This document shows positions 9,401 through 20,400 of a stretch of 64,000 bases of DNA, in pieces. The notes below the pieces were generated by a model. The model did no database searches. It worked only from the letters and a program-made list of their open reading frames with translations, and was not told the origin of the DNA. The position numbers and the translations under genes are program-made. Within the stretch, counting starts at the first letter, position 1. Each line of letters starts with the position of its first letter. The DNA comes from Caenorhabditis remanei (taxonomy: Eukaryota; Nematoda; Chromadorea; Rhabditida; Rhabditidae), in contig NC_071330.1 of NCBI RefSeq assembly GCF_010183535.1, forward strand, positions 9,591,717 through 9,655,716. The letters are read 5' to 3'.

Positions 9401-11446
9401 TTGCGTTTTGTAATCGATGTGGTTCATTTCTAAAATTATCGGGAGTTAAGACCAATTGACATCCAACGTGAAATGCCATAAACAGTTCAATAATTGAAGG
9501 ATCAAATTGTAGGGAAGTGGAAAAAAGAATTGAATCCGATGGTTCCACATGGAATATTGAACTGTAATCATTATTTTTCGGGTGCCCACAGTTCCAGAAA
9601 AACAAACCAGAAATACTCAACATTCTTTTCAATACATGAGACTGGAACTGCAACTTGTTTCCTTATATTTCCAGAAGTTCCACTCGTGTAGATAACATAA
9701 CAAATTTCATCAATCGTACTGTCATTTCCGTTGTTTTCCGAGATTCGAAAAATCTAGAAATTGATTTTGATTACGAATGAAACAACTGTTCTCATAGATC
9801 CACAGTTCGATGCATTTGTGAGTTTCTGAGTGTAAAAAACAAAAATTAGGCAAACACTCTTTGACTACACCACTCTTTGACTACACTTGCTCTTTGACTC
9901 TACATTCTCTTTGACTCTAAAGTCTCTTTGACTTCACTTTTCTCTTTGACTACATTTGTCTCTTTGACTTCAAAGTATCTTTGACTACAGTTTTCTCTTT
10001 GACTTCTTTATACTCTTTGACGACTAGCTCTCTTTGACTTCACTTTCCCTATAATGACTATTTGAATACATACATTCTTCTAAATAGTTTGAGAAGATCT
10101 AAATATTCCTGACTCCAGTAATCATAAATTAGTTTTTGTCGCGTTCCAGAATCATTCGGGATCGTTAACTGAATATCTTGAGCGGGAGAAACAACATTAA
10201 TTTCTATTAAATTACAGCTTCCATCACCGTTCTCCCTGTTTTAAGAATATTTTTGTGAGAAACTGTTATGTTCTTAGGTGGCGGAGAGTGGAAAATAAAT
10301 AACCATTTGTTTACATATGGAATAACCCAAAACTATTAGTTCTATAGGCTTATACAGGCAGATCTTCTTGCCACTTGTGACCTCAGGGTTAGGCGATCAC
10401 TTGGCTAGGCCATGCTAGTTCACGCCACAACAGTAACCTATACTCTGATTCATAGTTAAGAATAATGAGATGCAAAAACCGAGAAGCTTGGTATCTACTC
10501 AAGTTTTGATTAACAACTCATGACAATTCATTATACTCAAAAAATCTAAGTTGTTTGAGATATTGGGAAATAAGATATTCTTTTCAACGTTTGAACTGTA
10601 GAATCTTCCATTTTCTAATTAAAACACTGTTTCGACTATCTAGACCAGAGTTACATGGAAACGAACATTTCTTATTCGGCAGTCGGTAGTCGGAATTCCA
10701 TGAAACATCTAGACCATAAAGGGAAATGGTAAAATTGGTTATGGTTATAACACATTGTTATTCATTAGCAAAATTGACTATCTAGTTACATGCAAGTTTT
10801 TTAACTAACTTTCAGAGGCTCTAGTCAGTATTGAATGTTCAGAGATCCTCCCACTATCTAGAAGAATGTATGTATTCAAATAGTCATTATAGGGAAAGTG
10901 AAGTCAAAGAGAGATAGTAGTCAAAGAGTATAAAGAAGTCAAAGAGAAAACTGTAGTCAAAGATACTTTGAAGTCAAAGAGACAAATGTAGTCAAAGAGA
11001 AAAGTGAAGTCAAAGAGACTTTATAGTCAAAGAGAATGTAGAGTCAAAGAGCAAGTGTAGTCAAAGAGTGGTGTAGTCAAAGAGTGTTTGCCCAAAAATT
11101 ACCTGTTTTCCATCATATACCAACGTTGTTCGAAATTTTTGATTTGATTCGAGACTTGATTCTTTAGAATTGTCTTCACAAAAAGTGAAAGTGATTCGAA
11201 GTTGAATACATCTGAAATTTAACTACGTAAGGATTCTGGAGTTTATCACGAATCTCACGCAATAATTATCAGCACAGTGTCGATAGTTCGTTTTACTTTA
11301 ACGAATAATACATCTGACTTGTTAATCTCTATCTTCATAAGTAATCTCGATATTTTAGCAACTCTGTCCCTTATTTCCTCTACTCGTACTTCTTGTTTAG
11401 AACTGGCATCAACAATCTTGAAGTTCGCATTGTACTGGATTATCAT
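6495..11446 (-). CDS. AASDH: beta-alanine-activating enzyme-like protein (AASDH/ACSF4: adenylation, carrier and beta-propeller)
   Basis: Predicted to adenylate a carboxylic acid (beta-alanine is proposed for animal AASDH) and load it on its own phosphopantetheine arm. Eleven exons: 11446-11259, 11211-11103, 9753-9617, 9561-9372, 8874-8589, 8541-8426, 8380-7740, 7688-7549, 7453-7290, 7245-6958, 6911-6495; 891 aa. Seen in order: P-loop-type YVIYTSGTSGN (about residue 115), FDPSIIELFMAF, SLRILLLGGSNFP, VFNVYGVTEVSCWAT, GRVDRMIKHRG, LPINSSGKVDENEL with the expected catalytic Lys, carrier site FVSIGINSLMAAEL with its Ser, then PQQ-type propeller repeats such as GIVVAVNPLTGDCLW. All key residues are present, so the enzyme is probably active. 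The amino end is shorter than in vertebrates; TTTCTTTAG stands just before the start and suits trans-splicing. The second intron holds a Mutator-like element and the fourth a hAT-like MITE. The donor after 7740 (GTTGAA) is weak but needed for frame. Confidence 0.9.
8923..9253. mobile_element. hAT-like MITE in an AASDH intron
   Basis: A 331-bp non-coding element with imperfect terminal inverted repeats CAGGGCTATGTGAAAAAA (left) and its counterpart starting CAGGGCTGTGCGAAAAAA (right, reverse complement). The interior is rich in TTTTTCGAAAA-type palindromic runs. The flanks ATCAATAT(T) and ATCAATAT(G) look like a degraded 8-bp target duplication, off by one base. CAGGG ends and 8-bp duplications are features of hAT elements. 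It lies wholly inside the intron 9371-8875 and should be removed by splicing. No transposase is encoded. Confidence 0.72.
9840..9848. repeat. target-site duplication, left copy
   Basis: CAAAAATTA immediately before the left end of the Mutator-like element, identical to 11093-11101. Confidence 0.85.
9849..11092. mobile_element. non-autonomous Mutator-like element with tandem-repeat terminal inverted repeats
   Basis: A 1244-bp element in the second AASDH intron. Both ends begin GGCAAACACTCTTTGACT and form inverted repeats of about 240 bp (9849-10092 and 10851-11092) that differ at only a few positions. Each arm is built from 11 tandem copies of a 17-20-bp unit with the core CTCTTTGACT. It is flanked by a perfect 9-bp direct repeat CAAAAATTA at 9840-9848 and 11093-11101. 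Nine-base duplications, GG ends and long TIRs fit the Mutator (MULE) superfamily. The interior (10093-10850) has no convincing transposase. The high arm identity points to recent insertion or arm-to-arm conversion. The insertion lies ten bases into the intron. Confidence 0.85.
11093..11101. repeat. target-site duplication, right copy, containing most of a splice donor
   Basis: CAAAAATTA directly after the right end of the element. On the minus strand it reads TAATTTTTG and supplies positions +2 to +10 of the donor CAG|GTAATTTTTG used by AASDH exon 2. Confidence 0.8.
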
Positions 11447-11734
11447 TCTAAAGAAAACGAAAACATAATATTTATTCGGATTTGATTGAAAAATGTCTTA
11501 AGCGATCGCAGTTCGCGTACACGATGTGATTTCTGTGGAGACCAATCAGTAATAGAAATATTAAATTTTTTCATAAGATTTTCACCGTAATAAAGCGGAA
11601 CAATATTCTGAAAGATACTTGACAGGGAAGGAAATATTGAGAAATATGTTATACAAATAAATAAGGATAAAGATTAAATTATTGAATAACTGTCACATAA
11701 AAACGTAGTTTACATTTAATTAATTCAATTAGGG
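11447..11734. other. 288-bp same-strand gap, possible operon spacer
   Basis: Lies between the stop of the large acidic protein gene and the AASDH start. The reverse strand shows an ATTAAA-type poly(A) signal shortly after the upstream stop and a TTTCTTTAG acceptor touching the AASDH start codon. The spacing and the acceptor fit trans-spliced operon genes. No independent gene is evident. Confidence 0.45.
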
Positions 11735-14700
11735 CTACACATTGGAAACTCCAATCATTTTTTGATCGGAATCAGATTGTCCTGCTTCTGGTCGACTTTC
11801 TCGATTGTTTGAAAAAGAAACATCCTCCAGCTCTCGCTCCATGACAATCTGACCCAAATTCTCTTTCTCTGTATTGTAGACAACATCAAGTTCATCTTTC
11901 TGTAATTTCGAAATTAGATTCAAAAATTTTCAACATTAGATTTTATACCAGTTTTTTCCTCGGGTATCTCTCAGCAATAACTGTCATCTGAATTTGCTGC
12001 CACTGATATTTCTGTTTCTCATTGTCAGCAAGACCACGTCGGACATCGAAACGATAATCGAGATCAAGTGGCATCATACCAGCCAATTTCTTGCTCATAT
12101 TCACTTCTTTACTCCATTCTTTCTTCTTCGATTCTGGACCATACTCCTTTTGAAGCATTTCGAGTGCTTCTTTTTCAAACCTATCTTCTTCTAATTTGTT
12201 TAGTTTTCGACCGAACTTCAGATATTTGGCGTTGATAAGATCGACAATTGCTCCCCATAGAAGAATGGAATACGAGTCGAAGTAGTCAAATTGATCATAT
12301 AAATCCAGTTGAATTTGCTCCAATGATGGAGGTTTCCATACATTTGGAGAAGAGACCCAGTTGTAACCACGAAGCTCACTTTGAAATTCGATAGCTTTTT
12401 GAACCATGACTGGGCCAATTTCTACTAAATACTCTTTCTGACAATAATCTTCCATATCCAAATTTCCGATTGTTGTTTCATTAACTTCATCGGGACCTCG
12501 AGGTGTATCAGTTTGAAGTCCCGGAGAAGTAGATGGACTTAGTGTTCCGGTATCAAAGATAGACTTCAATGGAAGAAGTGGCTGTAACATTTTAATGATT
12601 AGATATATAGAACAAGTATGAATTTTCAATTGAAAATTGTTTTTATCAAAACTAAAAATACCTTGTTATTCAGCAAAAATCCTGAGTCGTCAGCGCTATC
12701 GTCAGCTCCGCGTGGGTCGAATTGATCTTCTTCCAAACTTCTTTCAAACTCATCGTTGTTTACAAACTTTTTTGTTTCGTCCTCTTCGTCATCTGGATCT
12801 ATGTAACGTCTGTATTCATCAGTAACCGTTTCTTCTGTTCGTTTTCTCGGAGGTGTAGGAGTGAGGGCACTTTCTCGAAGACGCCTTTGCTCTTCTTGCT
12901 CTTCCATTTCATGCTCGAATGGAGTAATATCATGCTCATCGACATTCAACTCAACTTCTGATTCATCATTCAGAGGAGGTGATTGGGTTTCTGAACTCTC
13001 TTCAGAAATGTTCTCTACTTTCGGAACATCAGAATCAATCGAAGGTACAACAACAGCGGCAGAATCAGGTACAGGTATTTCTTCCACTTCTGCTGCCCTT
13101 TTTTCTTCTTCGTCCTCATTCTCTTTCTCGAATGATTCATTTTCCTTCTTTATTTTTTCAAGAAAATGTGAAACTCCTGCGGATAATCGTCGCGCTGATT
13201 CAGGATCCAAAGAAACACGCTCACTTCTGGGAGTACTATCAGCCGAAAGAGTGGATGGCATTGACGGGTAACTGATATCACTTTTGAAATGTGTGAATGA
13301 ATCTAGAGTTTCAAGACTTTCATTGCGCAGGACAATGCTTTCAAGCATTTCGTCTATGTCGAGAGTTGTCGCTGCAGTCATCGAGAGAGTAGAAGTGGGC
13401 ACAGCAGAAGGATTGGAATGTGCTACTACAAATTCTTCCGTTTGTTGAGTTTGTTGAGCAAAGTCTTCTGTTGTAAGGGTAACCGGAACAATTGTTGGAG
13501 CAGTCGGTGGCGTAGTTTGTGATGAAGAATTTATTTTTTCGAGGGACGATAGATCAAGTGGTTCAACACCAACTCTTCGTGGGCTTGTTTGGGTCATTGC
13601 AGTTTCAGCCAACCGAGCAGTAACTTGAGTTGAAACTTCTCTTGTATTTGGATGAGACGCGGAGTTCAGAGAATGAGAATCAGAATACGTTCCAGCAGTG
13701 GCGAAATCAGAAGGAACAATCTGAATTTCAACCAATATCATTGATGTATTCATCATGGTAACTCACTTTCATTGCAATACTTTTTCTGCTTGTGCCGAAT
13801 GAACGATTCATTGGATTTCGCCGGTGAAGAGATGCCACATTTTTGAATCGATTAATAGTCACGAACATCTTTTTTTGTAAACTTTGCAGTTCTCGAGCTG
13901 TCTGAACATCAAATTCGTGAAATGGTAGCGATACCCATCCATCGAGGGATTTCAGGAGCTTCTCATTCTCTGGATCACCGGCAAACGGCCGACTGAAATT
14001 CGTATTGAAGTTGTGTGATAAATTAATTTATGATTTCTTACTTGGACACTAATTGATGAGTGGAAAACTGAACATTTGTGATTTTTCCGATTCGATCCTT
14101 CAAATCGCTAATTACTTCCAACTTTTTTTCTCTCTGCTTGTTAGTCTCTACTAATTTTCTCGATGCTTCTGCAGCATTCCGTTTCCGCTTCGCTTCCTGA
14201 ACAGCTGGACTCAACGCAGCAAGATTCTGCAATAACTTGGAGACGGGGATAGTAGAAATAGTTTCAAGTACAATCTTAAAAACTAAGGTCCATTTTTGGT
14301 TTGATGGGTCTATTCACAAGGTAGAAAAAACCGAAAAAAAACAAACTATTTTTACTACTAGCAAAAATCGTTTTTTTGTTACCTTGCGAATCGGGCCATT
14401 ACAAATGACCAACCAAAAAAGCCCATCTAGTTTAGCTCACTAACAGTACCTTCATGCTTTCCAATTTGGTCATTTGTTGTTCAACAGTAACAACAGTTCG
14501 ATCCGCATATTGCATATGCATTTGATGTGCAGCCACCAATGTATCCACGTAAGATGTTCTGATAATAGTTGTTTCTTTCGAACACGAAATCACGGGAGAT
14601 TTTGCACGTGGGAAATGTGGAACAGCGTTGAGAGTTTCCATGGGAGGTGGTTGAGAAGAGCTTCGATCAACGATAACATCACTTCGCGAAGTAATCCGTG

Positions 14701-15871
14701 AAGACCTTCGAGGACTTCTACTACATTTCGACGTGTCCACAATAGTGTCAGAAAGTACCTTTTCCCGAGCTTCTTGCATTGAATGTCCGGAGAATACAAG
14801 GTCTTTCATTTTAGAAAAGTTTTCTTCCATTTTCCGACTGAGACAGTTCGTGTAATATGTTTGTTCATCAGAAGTTTCTGAAAAAGCTTTAAAAAATTAC
14901 AACCAACTTCACAAGACATCTTTGAAAGATTATTCACGTACAAACGACAGTGAAAGTGTGTAGTACGGGACAAATTTGTTTTACTAGAATCTTGGAAAGT
15001 CTCTAATTATTAGTTAGGCACAGTTCTTACAACTGCGCTCCACCGAAACGCTCTTGAAAAATGTCTATTTTTCTGAGTCTCTCAATTTCACACGCAATTT
15101 TCTCCGGTTTAGGTAGAGCGCAGTTGTACGAAGCGTGCCGTGATAATAAGAACTCTCAATGTTATAGAAGAGCTCAGATCAAGAGCAGTTGGAAATGTTA
15201 ACCGAAGCTTTCTATTCCCTACCAAAGATGTCGTGTTTTATTATATAAATTCATACTTTCATTCTTCATTATTCTAGGTGGCTTCGTTGACACCGGTGTT
15301 ACTTCTGCACTTCCACTTTCAGACATTCTTCTACTTTTCCGTAGATCCTTCTTCGAAGTCGAAGGAGTCACAAATTCCTCGTCTTGTGAACCTCCGCCAC
15401 TTTCACGCTTCGGTGTAAAGTACTGATCATTAGTAGGAGAAGTTTCGTTCGGCTCTGGAGTCATTGAAAGCGAGTTTCGAGCCGACGATGATGCAGAACG
15501 TTGGGCAACACGTATATCTCTTGCTTTTCCTCGAATCCTCCTGTCAACGTCGTATCTTTCGTAATCTTCTGCCGTTGGGCTAGGATTAACTAAAGTAAAA
15601 CAAATTAATTTCGCACACAAAAATTTAATCTACTTACTCAACGACGCATAACTGGAGGATGACGGTCTTTCGTTCTCTGACATATTCTCTTTTTTTCTGA
15701 AACGCTTCATCGATTTTTGTTAAAGGGGATGTTGTTGCTATGGAGTATGTACCTTATGCGATCGTGATGACTTTGATACTTTTGTTCGTACAATACACCT
15801 TTCGATTCTCTTCCTTCGTTTGCTGACAGCCACGATCTGAATCCAGTTTTAGAAATTGGAATTTTAGACAT
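11735..15871 (-). CDS. large acidic, serine-rich protein with a conserved-looking C-terminal domain
   Basis: Family not recognised. Nine exons (15871-15753, 15696-15638, 15589-15257, 14877-14450, 14226-14042, 13992-13767, 13720-12662, 12581-11949, 11899-11735) give 1068 aa with every phase consistent. Most of the chain is low-complexity, Ser/Thr/Glu-rich and probably disordered (about residues 450-800). Two parts look folded. About residues 315-450 contain a helical KRKRNAAEASRKLVETNKQR segment followed by SLDGWVSLPFHEFDVQ. The C-terminal block, about 850-1040, holds LYDQFDYFDSYSILLWGAIV, a helical charged region and MMPLDLDYRFDVRRGLADNE. The layout, with scattered SP/TP sites, a helical segment and a C-terminal helical domain, would fit a centrosomal or cytoskeletal scaffold such as CAP350-like proteins, but that is only a guess. 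Two small inverted-repeat elements sit in its introns. It is probably the first gene of a run with AASDH. Confidence 0.75.
14283..14437. mobile_element. short inverted-repeat element (MITE-like) in an intron
   Basis: The arms 14283-14325 and about 14385-14437 pair imperfectly: GGGTCTATTCACAAGGTA against the reverse complement of TACCTTGCGAATCGGGCC, with further T/G-rich pairing outside. It is non-coding and confined to the intron between exons ending at 14450 and starting at 14226. I could not define target duplications. Confidence 0.5.
15017..15139. mobile_element. 123-bp MITE-like foldback in an intron
   Basis: The left end GGCACAGTTCTTACAACTGC pairs with the right end, whose reverse complement is GGCACGCTTCGTACAACTGC; pairing continues through CGCTC and ACC for about 30 bp. 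There is no coding capacity. No clean target duplication is visible. It sits in the intron 15256-14878. Confidence 0.6.
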
Positions 15872-16122
15872 TTTTAGTTTTCAGTGAATGAATGCGGCGC
15901 TAAATATAATTGAGAATTGGCGCTTTGGAGAAACGTTCAAAAACTGAGCCATACGCGCCGTTTCGATTGTCTGCAGACACGCGCACGCCAAATCGCACAC
16001 ACTCAAAATGATTGATTATAATTTGAACTGGAACATATTTACAGTTATTTGGAACCGATGATTCAGTATTCTTGAGTCAGAAGTTTGGTAGAATCCCATC
16101 TCTCGCGAATAGGTTATATTTT

Positions 16123-16257
16123 AAATGGGTTGACGCAGAATTTCAGGGTTGTAATATACTTTTTAGAGCCGTAAGAATATAGGGTTGAAGACAGTAATCG
16201 ACTCTCAAGGTGCCCCTGCATTTTATTTTTGTCATGAAATTCTGAGTCGACCCATAT
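16123..16257. mobile_element. short TIR element with AATGGGTTGAC-like ends
   Basis: The left end TAAATGGGTTGACGCAGAAT and the right end, reverse complement TATATGGGTCGACTCAGAAT, form inverted repeats of about 24 bp around a 90-bp core. TA stands at both outer edges, compatible with a TA target duplication as in Tc/mariner-type MITEs. Confidence 0.55.
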
Positions 16258-17165
16258 AGAAATAGGACCAGAATTTAATGTCATCAGTCTAACTTCTTGC
16301 CTAGACTTGTCGGTTCACAGAGACGTTCGACAGGTTTAGTAATCAGATCCCTTCAAATTATTGTGTGAGCCTTACTTTAGAGTTTTAAGCTCATTTTCAC
16401 CTGTGCCCGGGCATGCCCTAGTTAGGATTCTTCTCGTGATTTTATTTTTCAGTTAATAGCCCTTGAGCAGTAGAACCTATCGTATTTCCGACCAAACCCT
16501 TTTTATAAGGCTATTCAAGCTTGGAAAATTCACAGTTTGACGTCACTTTTTCCGAAATTAAAATTGAAAGAAAAAACTTCTTATTACTAGGCATGAATAA
16601 CCCCATTCGTTTGGAAAATTGGTTGTTCATATGACCATTTTATGAGTTAATAATGCGGAAAGGATTCAAGTTCAATTTTATATGGAGCACAAGCTCCTCT
16701 CGGGAAACTGCAGCTAAGAAATGAAGGGATTTCATCAAAACATTCAAAAGGGAAAATAGAAGTCTATGCAATCATTGAGATGGGGAGCTAATAAACTTGA
16801 AAAGTGTTATAACATTTTCAGATTCCTAAAGGCAAACGGGAGAAGGGCAATGTTGAAAATGTCTCCATCCACTCTGAGCGTGATACAAACTCAAGTGGCG
16901 GAGAAGCATTTTCAGAAAGAATCACAAAAAAAGTTTTTGGATGGGAGAGATAAGGGGTATGGAAATAATTTAGATATGAGCTTGCAAAGATGAATTCTCA
17001 GCAATATAGTCGAGAAACATAAAATTGAAGACGACTATGGGGATATACCGAAAAGAGAACACATTTAAGTAAACGGGTGAAAAAGAGGGGTGGAACTCGC
17101 AACATTTCGAAGGAAACACATAAGAACGGGGGAAGTAATACCAGATTTAGAGATTTTTAGGGGAT

Positions 17166-17180
17166 GGGGGGGGGGGGGGG
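17166..17180. repeat. G15 homopolymer tract
   Basis: Fifteen consecutive G on the plus strand, just after GGGAT. Tracts of this size can form G-quadruplexes; in C. elegans they are known deletion hot spots when the DOG-1/FANCJ helicase is missing. Confidence 0.85.
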
Positions 17181-17406
17181 CGATTTGAGGTGGGAAGAAG
17201 AAAACTTGATTGAACTGGGCTTTTAGAGACGAAAAAAACAATACTATTCAATTCATATGAAAAATGATTGTACGTGAGAGGAACAGAAAGCGAGGAAACG
17301 TCAATGTATTTTTACCATAATTCATCGACAATTTAGTGATAACACAAACATAAGAATCGTGACGATACTGAGCTTTGTTAATTTAGATATCTTTGAAGCA
17401 ACAGAT

Positions 17407-20400
17407 TCACTTCTTCTGCGACGGTTTGTACACGATTGGCTCTGAAAAAACAAGATGAAGAACATGGAGAAAAATACAGAAGTTGGTTAGAAACGTACAC
17501 ATCAGAATAAAATAACTTTCCGATGCTACTTTTTCAATTGGTGACAAAACGATTTATAATTTAGATCTTCTATTCAAAAATACTCACTGGTTCCAGTGTT
17601 AGTGTACACGTTCCAACGAGTTTCCCAGAGAGCGAGCATTTCATTATCTAGAACGTTAGCCTCTCTCGACCCATTTTTAGGCATCTCCTGCAAGTTATCT
17701 TCTTTCTTGATGCCAGCTTCGTCAAGTTGAGTGAACGATTTTAGCAAGTCGACCCCGTTCATTCGAGTTGGCTTCTGAGGTTTTTGAGGTGGCGGCGTAA
17801 CGACCTTTGTCTCTTTTTGTTGGCGCTTCTGTTTGTCTTCTGAAAATATTTTGGGTTGAGATTGAGAGGCAGTTGATGCCGAGAACAAAGTAGTTTATGT
17901 GCATAGACTTGTATGGCTACCTGGAGTTTCTTCGTATCCAAAAGAGATATCAAAAGTGGCAGCGACCGCAGACGATGGAGGTAGCTGTACGGCGGAAGAC
18001 GCTGTCGCGACGAACTTTTTAGAAGAAACAGGAGATGCCCGTGGTGGCAAAGGTTCCCCCGACTTGCTCTCTTTAGAAGGTTCACTAGTTTGTGGGTGCG
18101 AAGATGATGATTGATCCATGTTGGATGTTGTTGCAGAGTTGGTGTTGGTTGAAAGCGGCACTGGTGACATTTCGTGAGTAGGGGTGTTTTCGCCAGATGT
18201 CTTCTTAGCAGCATCGGCATACGAGAAAGCGGGAGCCTAAAAACAATGGTGTAAAATATCATTTATGAATAGATCCTGATTAGTTTGCTATGGACGAATT
18301 ATTGAGTTGAATAATCGGTGTTATAAACAACATAAACTGAAAAATCTTACCGTGTTGATAGAAATCGGTGCTTCGAGAGCGTCCACAAATGTTGGAGAGC
18401 TGGGAGTAGGCTCTTCGATGGATGGTTGTTTTTTCTGAGGAACTGTGCTCGTAGAAGGAGAAATCTTCTTGTGCTTCACATTCTTATGAGTCTCTTTCTT
18501 TGTCGTCTCCATGAAATCACCGAGAGTAGTTGGATGGGCAACCGGGCGGTTGTTGCCTCTTTGGTTTTGATGATGTTGTGGTTGATTATTACCCGAAGCA
18601 GGGGAAGCGTGAATCGAATTTGTTGTGGACGTGGCACGAGTATCAGGCTGAGCACTACGGCGATTTGGCGGTGAAGAAGAGGATGCTGTTGAAGAAGCAG
18701 ATACATTTTCTTGAACAGATGACTGTTTCTTGTTTTTCTTTTTATTTTTTCCGACGGTGATGAACTCATCCTCTTCTTTTTGAAGTTGCCTGGCAAGCGA
18801 TTCGACGTCTTCATCGTCACGGTAGTTGTTTGGATCAAGCATCACATTGTCAATTACTTCATCACGAGACTGACGAGCATCGACAAATTCGGTCTAAAAC
18901 AGAAACATGATTAATTAAAGTTTTTTACTTAAAATATTATAAAAGATTAAACATACAGGTGGAGTCGACAGACGGCTGTTTGAGCCTCCAAGGTTTTCCT
19001 GTGCGGAAACATATGATTGATCATCGTCCTCTTCTGATTGTTGACCGACTCCAGATGAACAACGCTTTCTGAAGTTAAATTGTTGTTAGTGGAGAATATC
19101 GTCTGGAAACAATGTGATAATGTTGATAAACTTACGTGATCGAAGCAGCAACGGCTCCTTCATCCATCTTCTTTCCACCTCCTTGCAGTGGCTTTTTGCT
19201 TTTGTCCGCTCCGGAGTCGATCGAAATGCTCTCGTTGTCAGATGGAGGCGACCGAGCAACTTCTTTCTGCTGTTCCTCTTTCTTATGGTTCTGTTGCTGC
19301 TTATTGTTCTTTTTCGCGCCGTTATTACTGTTGTTTCCTTTTTTGTGCTTTTTTCCAGGATTCTCGGTCAGTTCTGAAATGTCGTTGATGCCAAGATCTT
19401 TCAAGATTTCCTCCAACGTATTCGGTGCAGTCCCTGCAAATTACGGCCATGCAAATCACAAAACGGACGGGACATAAAATTAGAAAGCGGGTGAAAAAGG
19501 AACATCCTCAATAGGAATGTGAGTTCACAGGTATGTGTCAATAGTGAGTTTTTCAACAAAAAAGAAGAGACCTATCGAGAATTTCAAGAATGAGAGGTAT
19601 TCAATTCTATGTTGTTTTTTGATCTTGGGGAAAAGAACAAATGTCTGAAGAACGATAACATGAGGGAACTGACGGCAAAGATTCATCACTAGTTTTGCGA
19701 GATGCGCGCCTCCTATAAAAATGGTTGCGGTAGCGAGAGACGTAGACTGTTCAAGGAAAAATTACCCTGGCGCTTGCTGCCAGGATCACAGTAGCTGAGG
19801 GTAAGATTAGAGTCACATCGATAGCTTTCCGTACTGAACGATATGAAAACGTCTAATATCGAAAAGAAAACGTAGTGCCTTCCATTTCCGAAAAATGGTA
19901 AAACGAGCATGTGAATCTTTGATGCGCAGACAGAGAAAGAAAACGAAGACGGAGCAAGCAAGGTCACGGGGACAGAATAGGAAACAGAGGCACAGAGAAC
20001 ATGAGAAGGCGTCGTAGGGAGCGTCGTCTACATACTGCGTGGTGGACCGCGGTTTCGTGGAAACAGAGACAAACAGGGAGAGGGCTGGTCGGAATGAATA
20101 GACTAGAGGCAGATGAACAGAGTCGGCGACGGAAAAGTAAACAAATAATATAAGGGTTAGCGTCAATTTTGAGACGCAGGCGTCCTCAAAAATTTTGATT
20201 TTTCTACCATCAAATATGTTGACCAAGTTATCAGCAAAAACTCAGAAACCTCATAGCCGACTGAGGTGGGAGCGGTTATAGTAGTACAGTTGAATGTGGG
20301 AATTGTGGATCATGCGAAGAAAATCCAGAATTACTCGAATAACATTTCTTAACCCAGATACTAACGGAAGCTTCCTATAAATTCCATACAACCTTTCATG

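Larger units (their letters stand above)
15872..17406. other. intergenic region upstream of the acidic-protein gene
   Basis: Contains a GC-rich promoter-proximal patch around 15940-16000 (ACGCGCCG, ACGCGCACGCC), a 135-bp MITE-like foldback (16123-16257) and a run of 15 G at 17166-17180. The 75-codon frame at 16766-16993 has no supporting splice or family signal. It also holds the 3' flank of the next minus-strand gene. No gene called. Confidence 0.5.

Noticed and set aside
9845..9850. Single TTAGGC, the nematode telomere repeat, at the transposon edge
   Set aside because: Only one copy, formed by the junction of target duplication and element end.
9849..11092. CRISPR-like array from regularly spaced CTCTTTGACT repeats
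   Set aside because: Units are 17-20 bp without unique long spacers, the two arrays are mirror copies, and the setting is a eukaryotic intron; the inverted-repeat transposon explanation accounts for everything.
12861..13275. Plus-strand frames of 98-136 codons opposite the acidic protein gene
   Set aside because: Ser/Leu-rich antisense shadows of a Ser/Glu-rich exon on the other strand.
17759..18262. 167-codon minus-strand frame
   Set aside because: Alternative frame across two real exons and the intron between them; the phased exons in the other frame explain the region.
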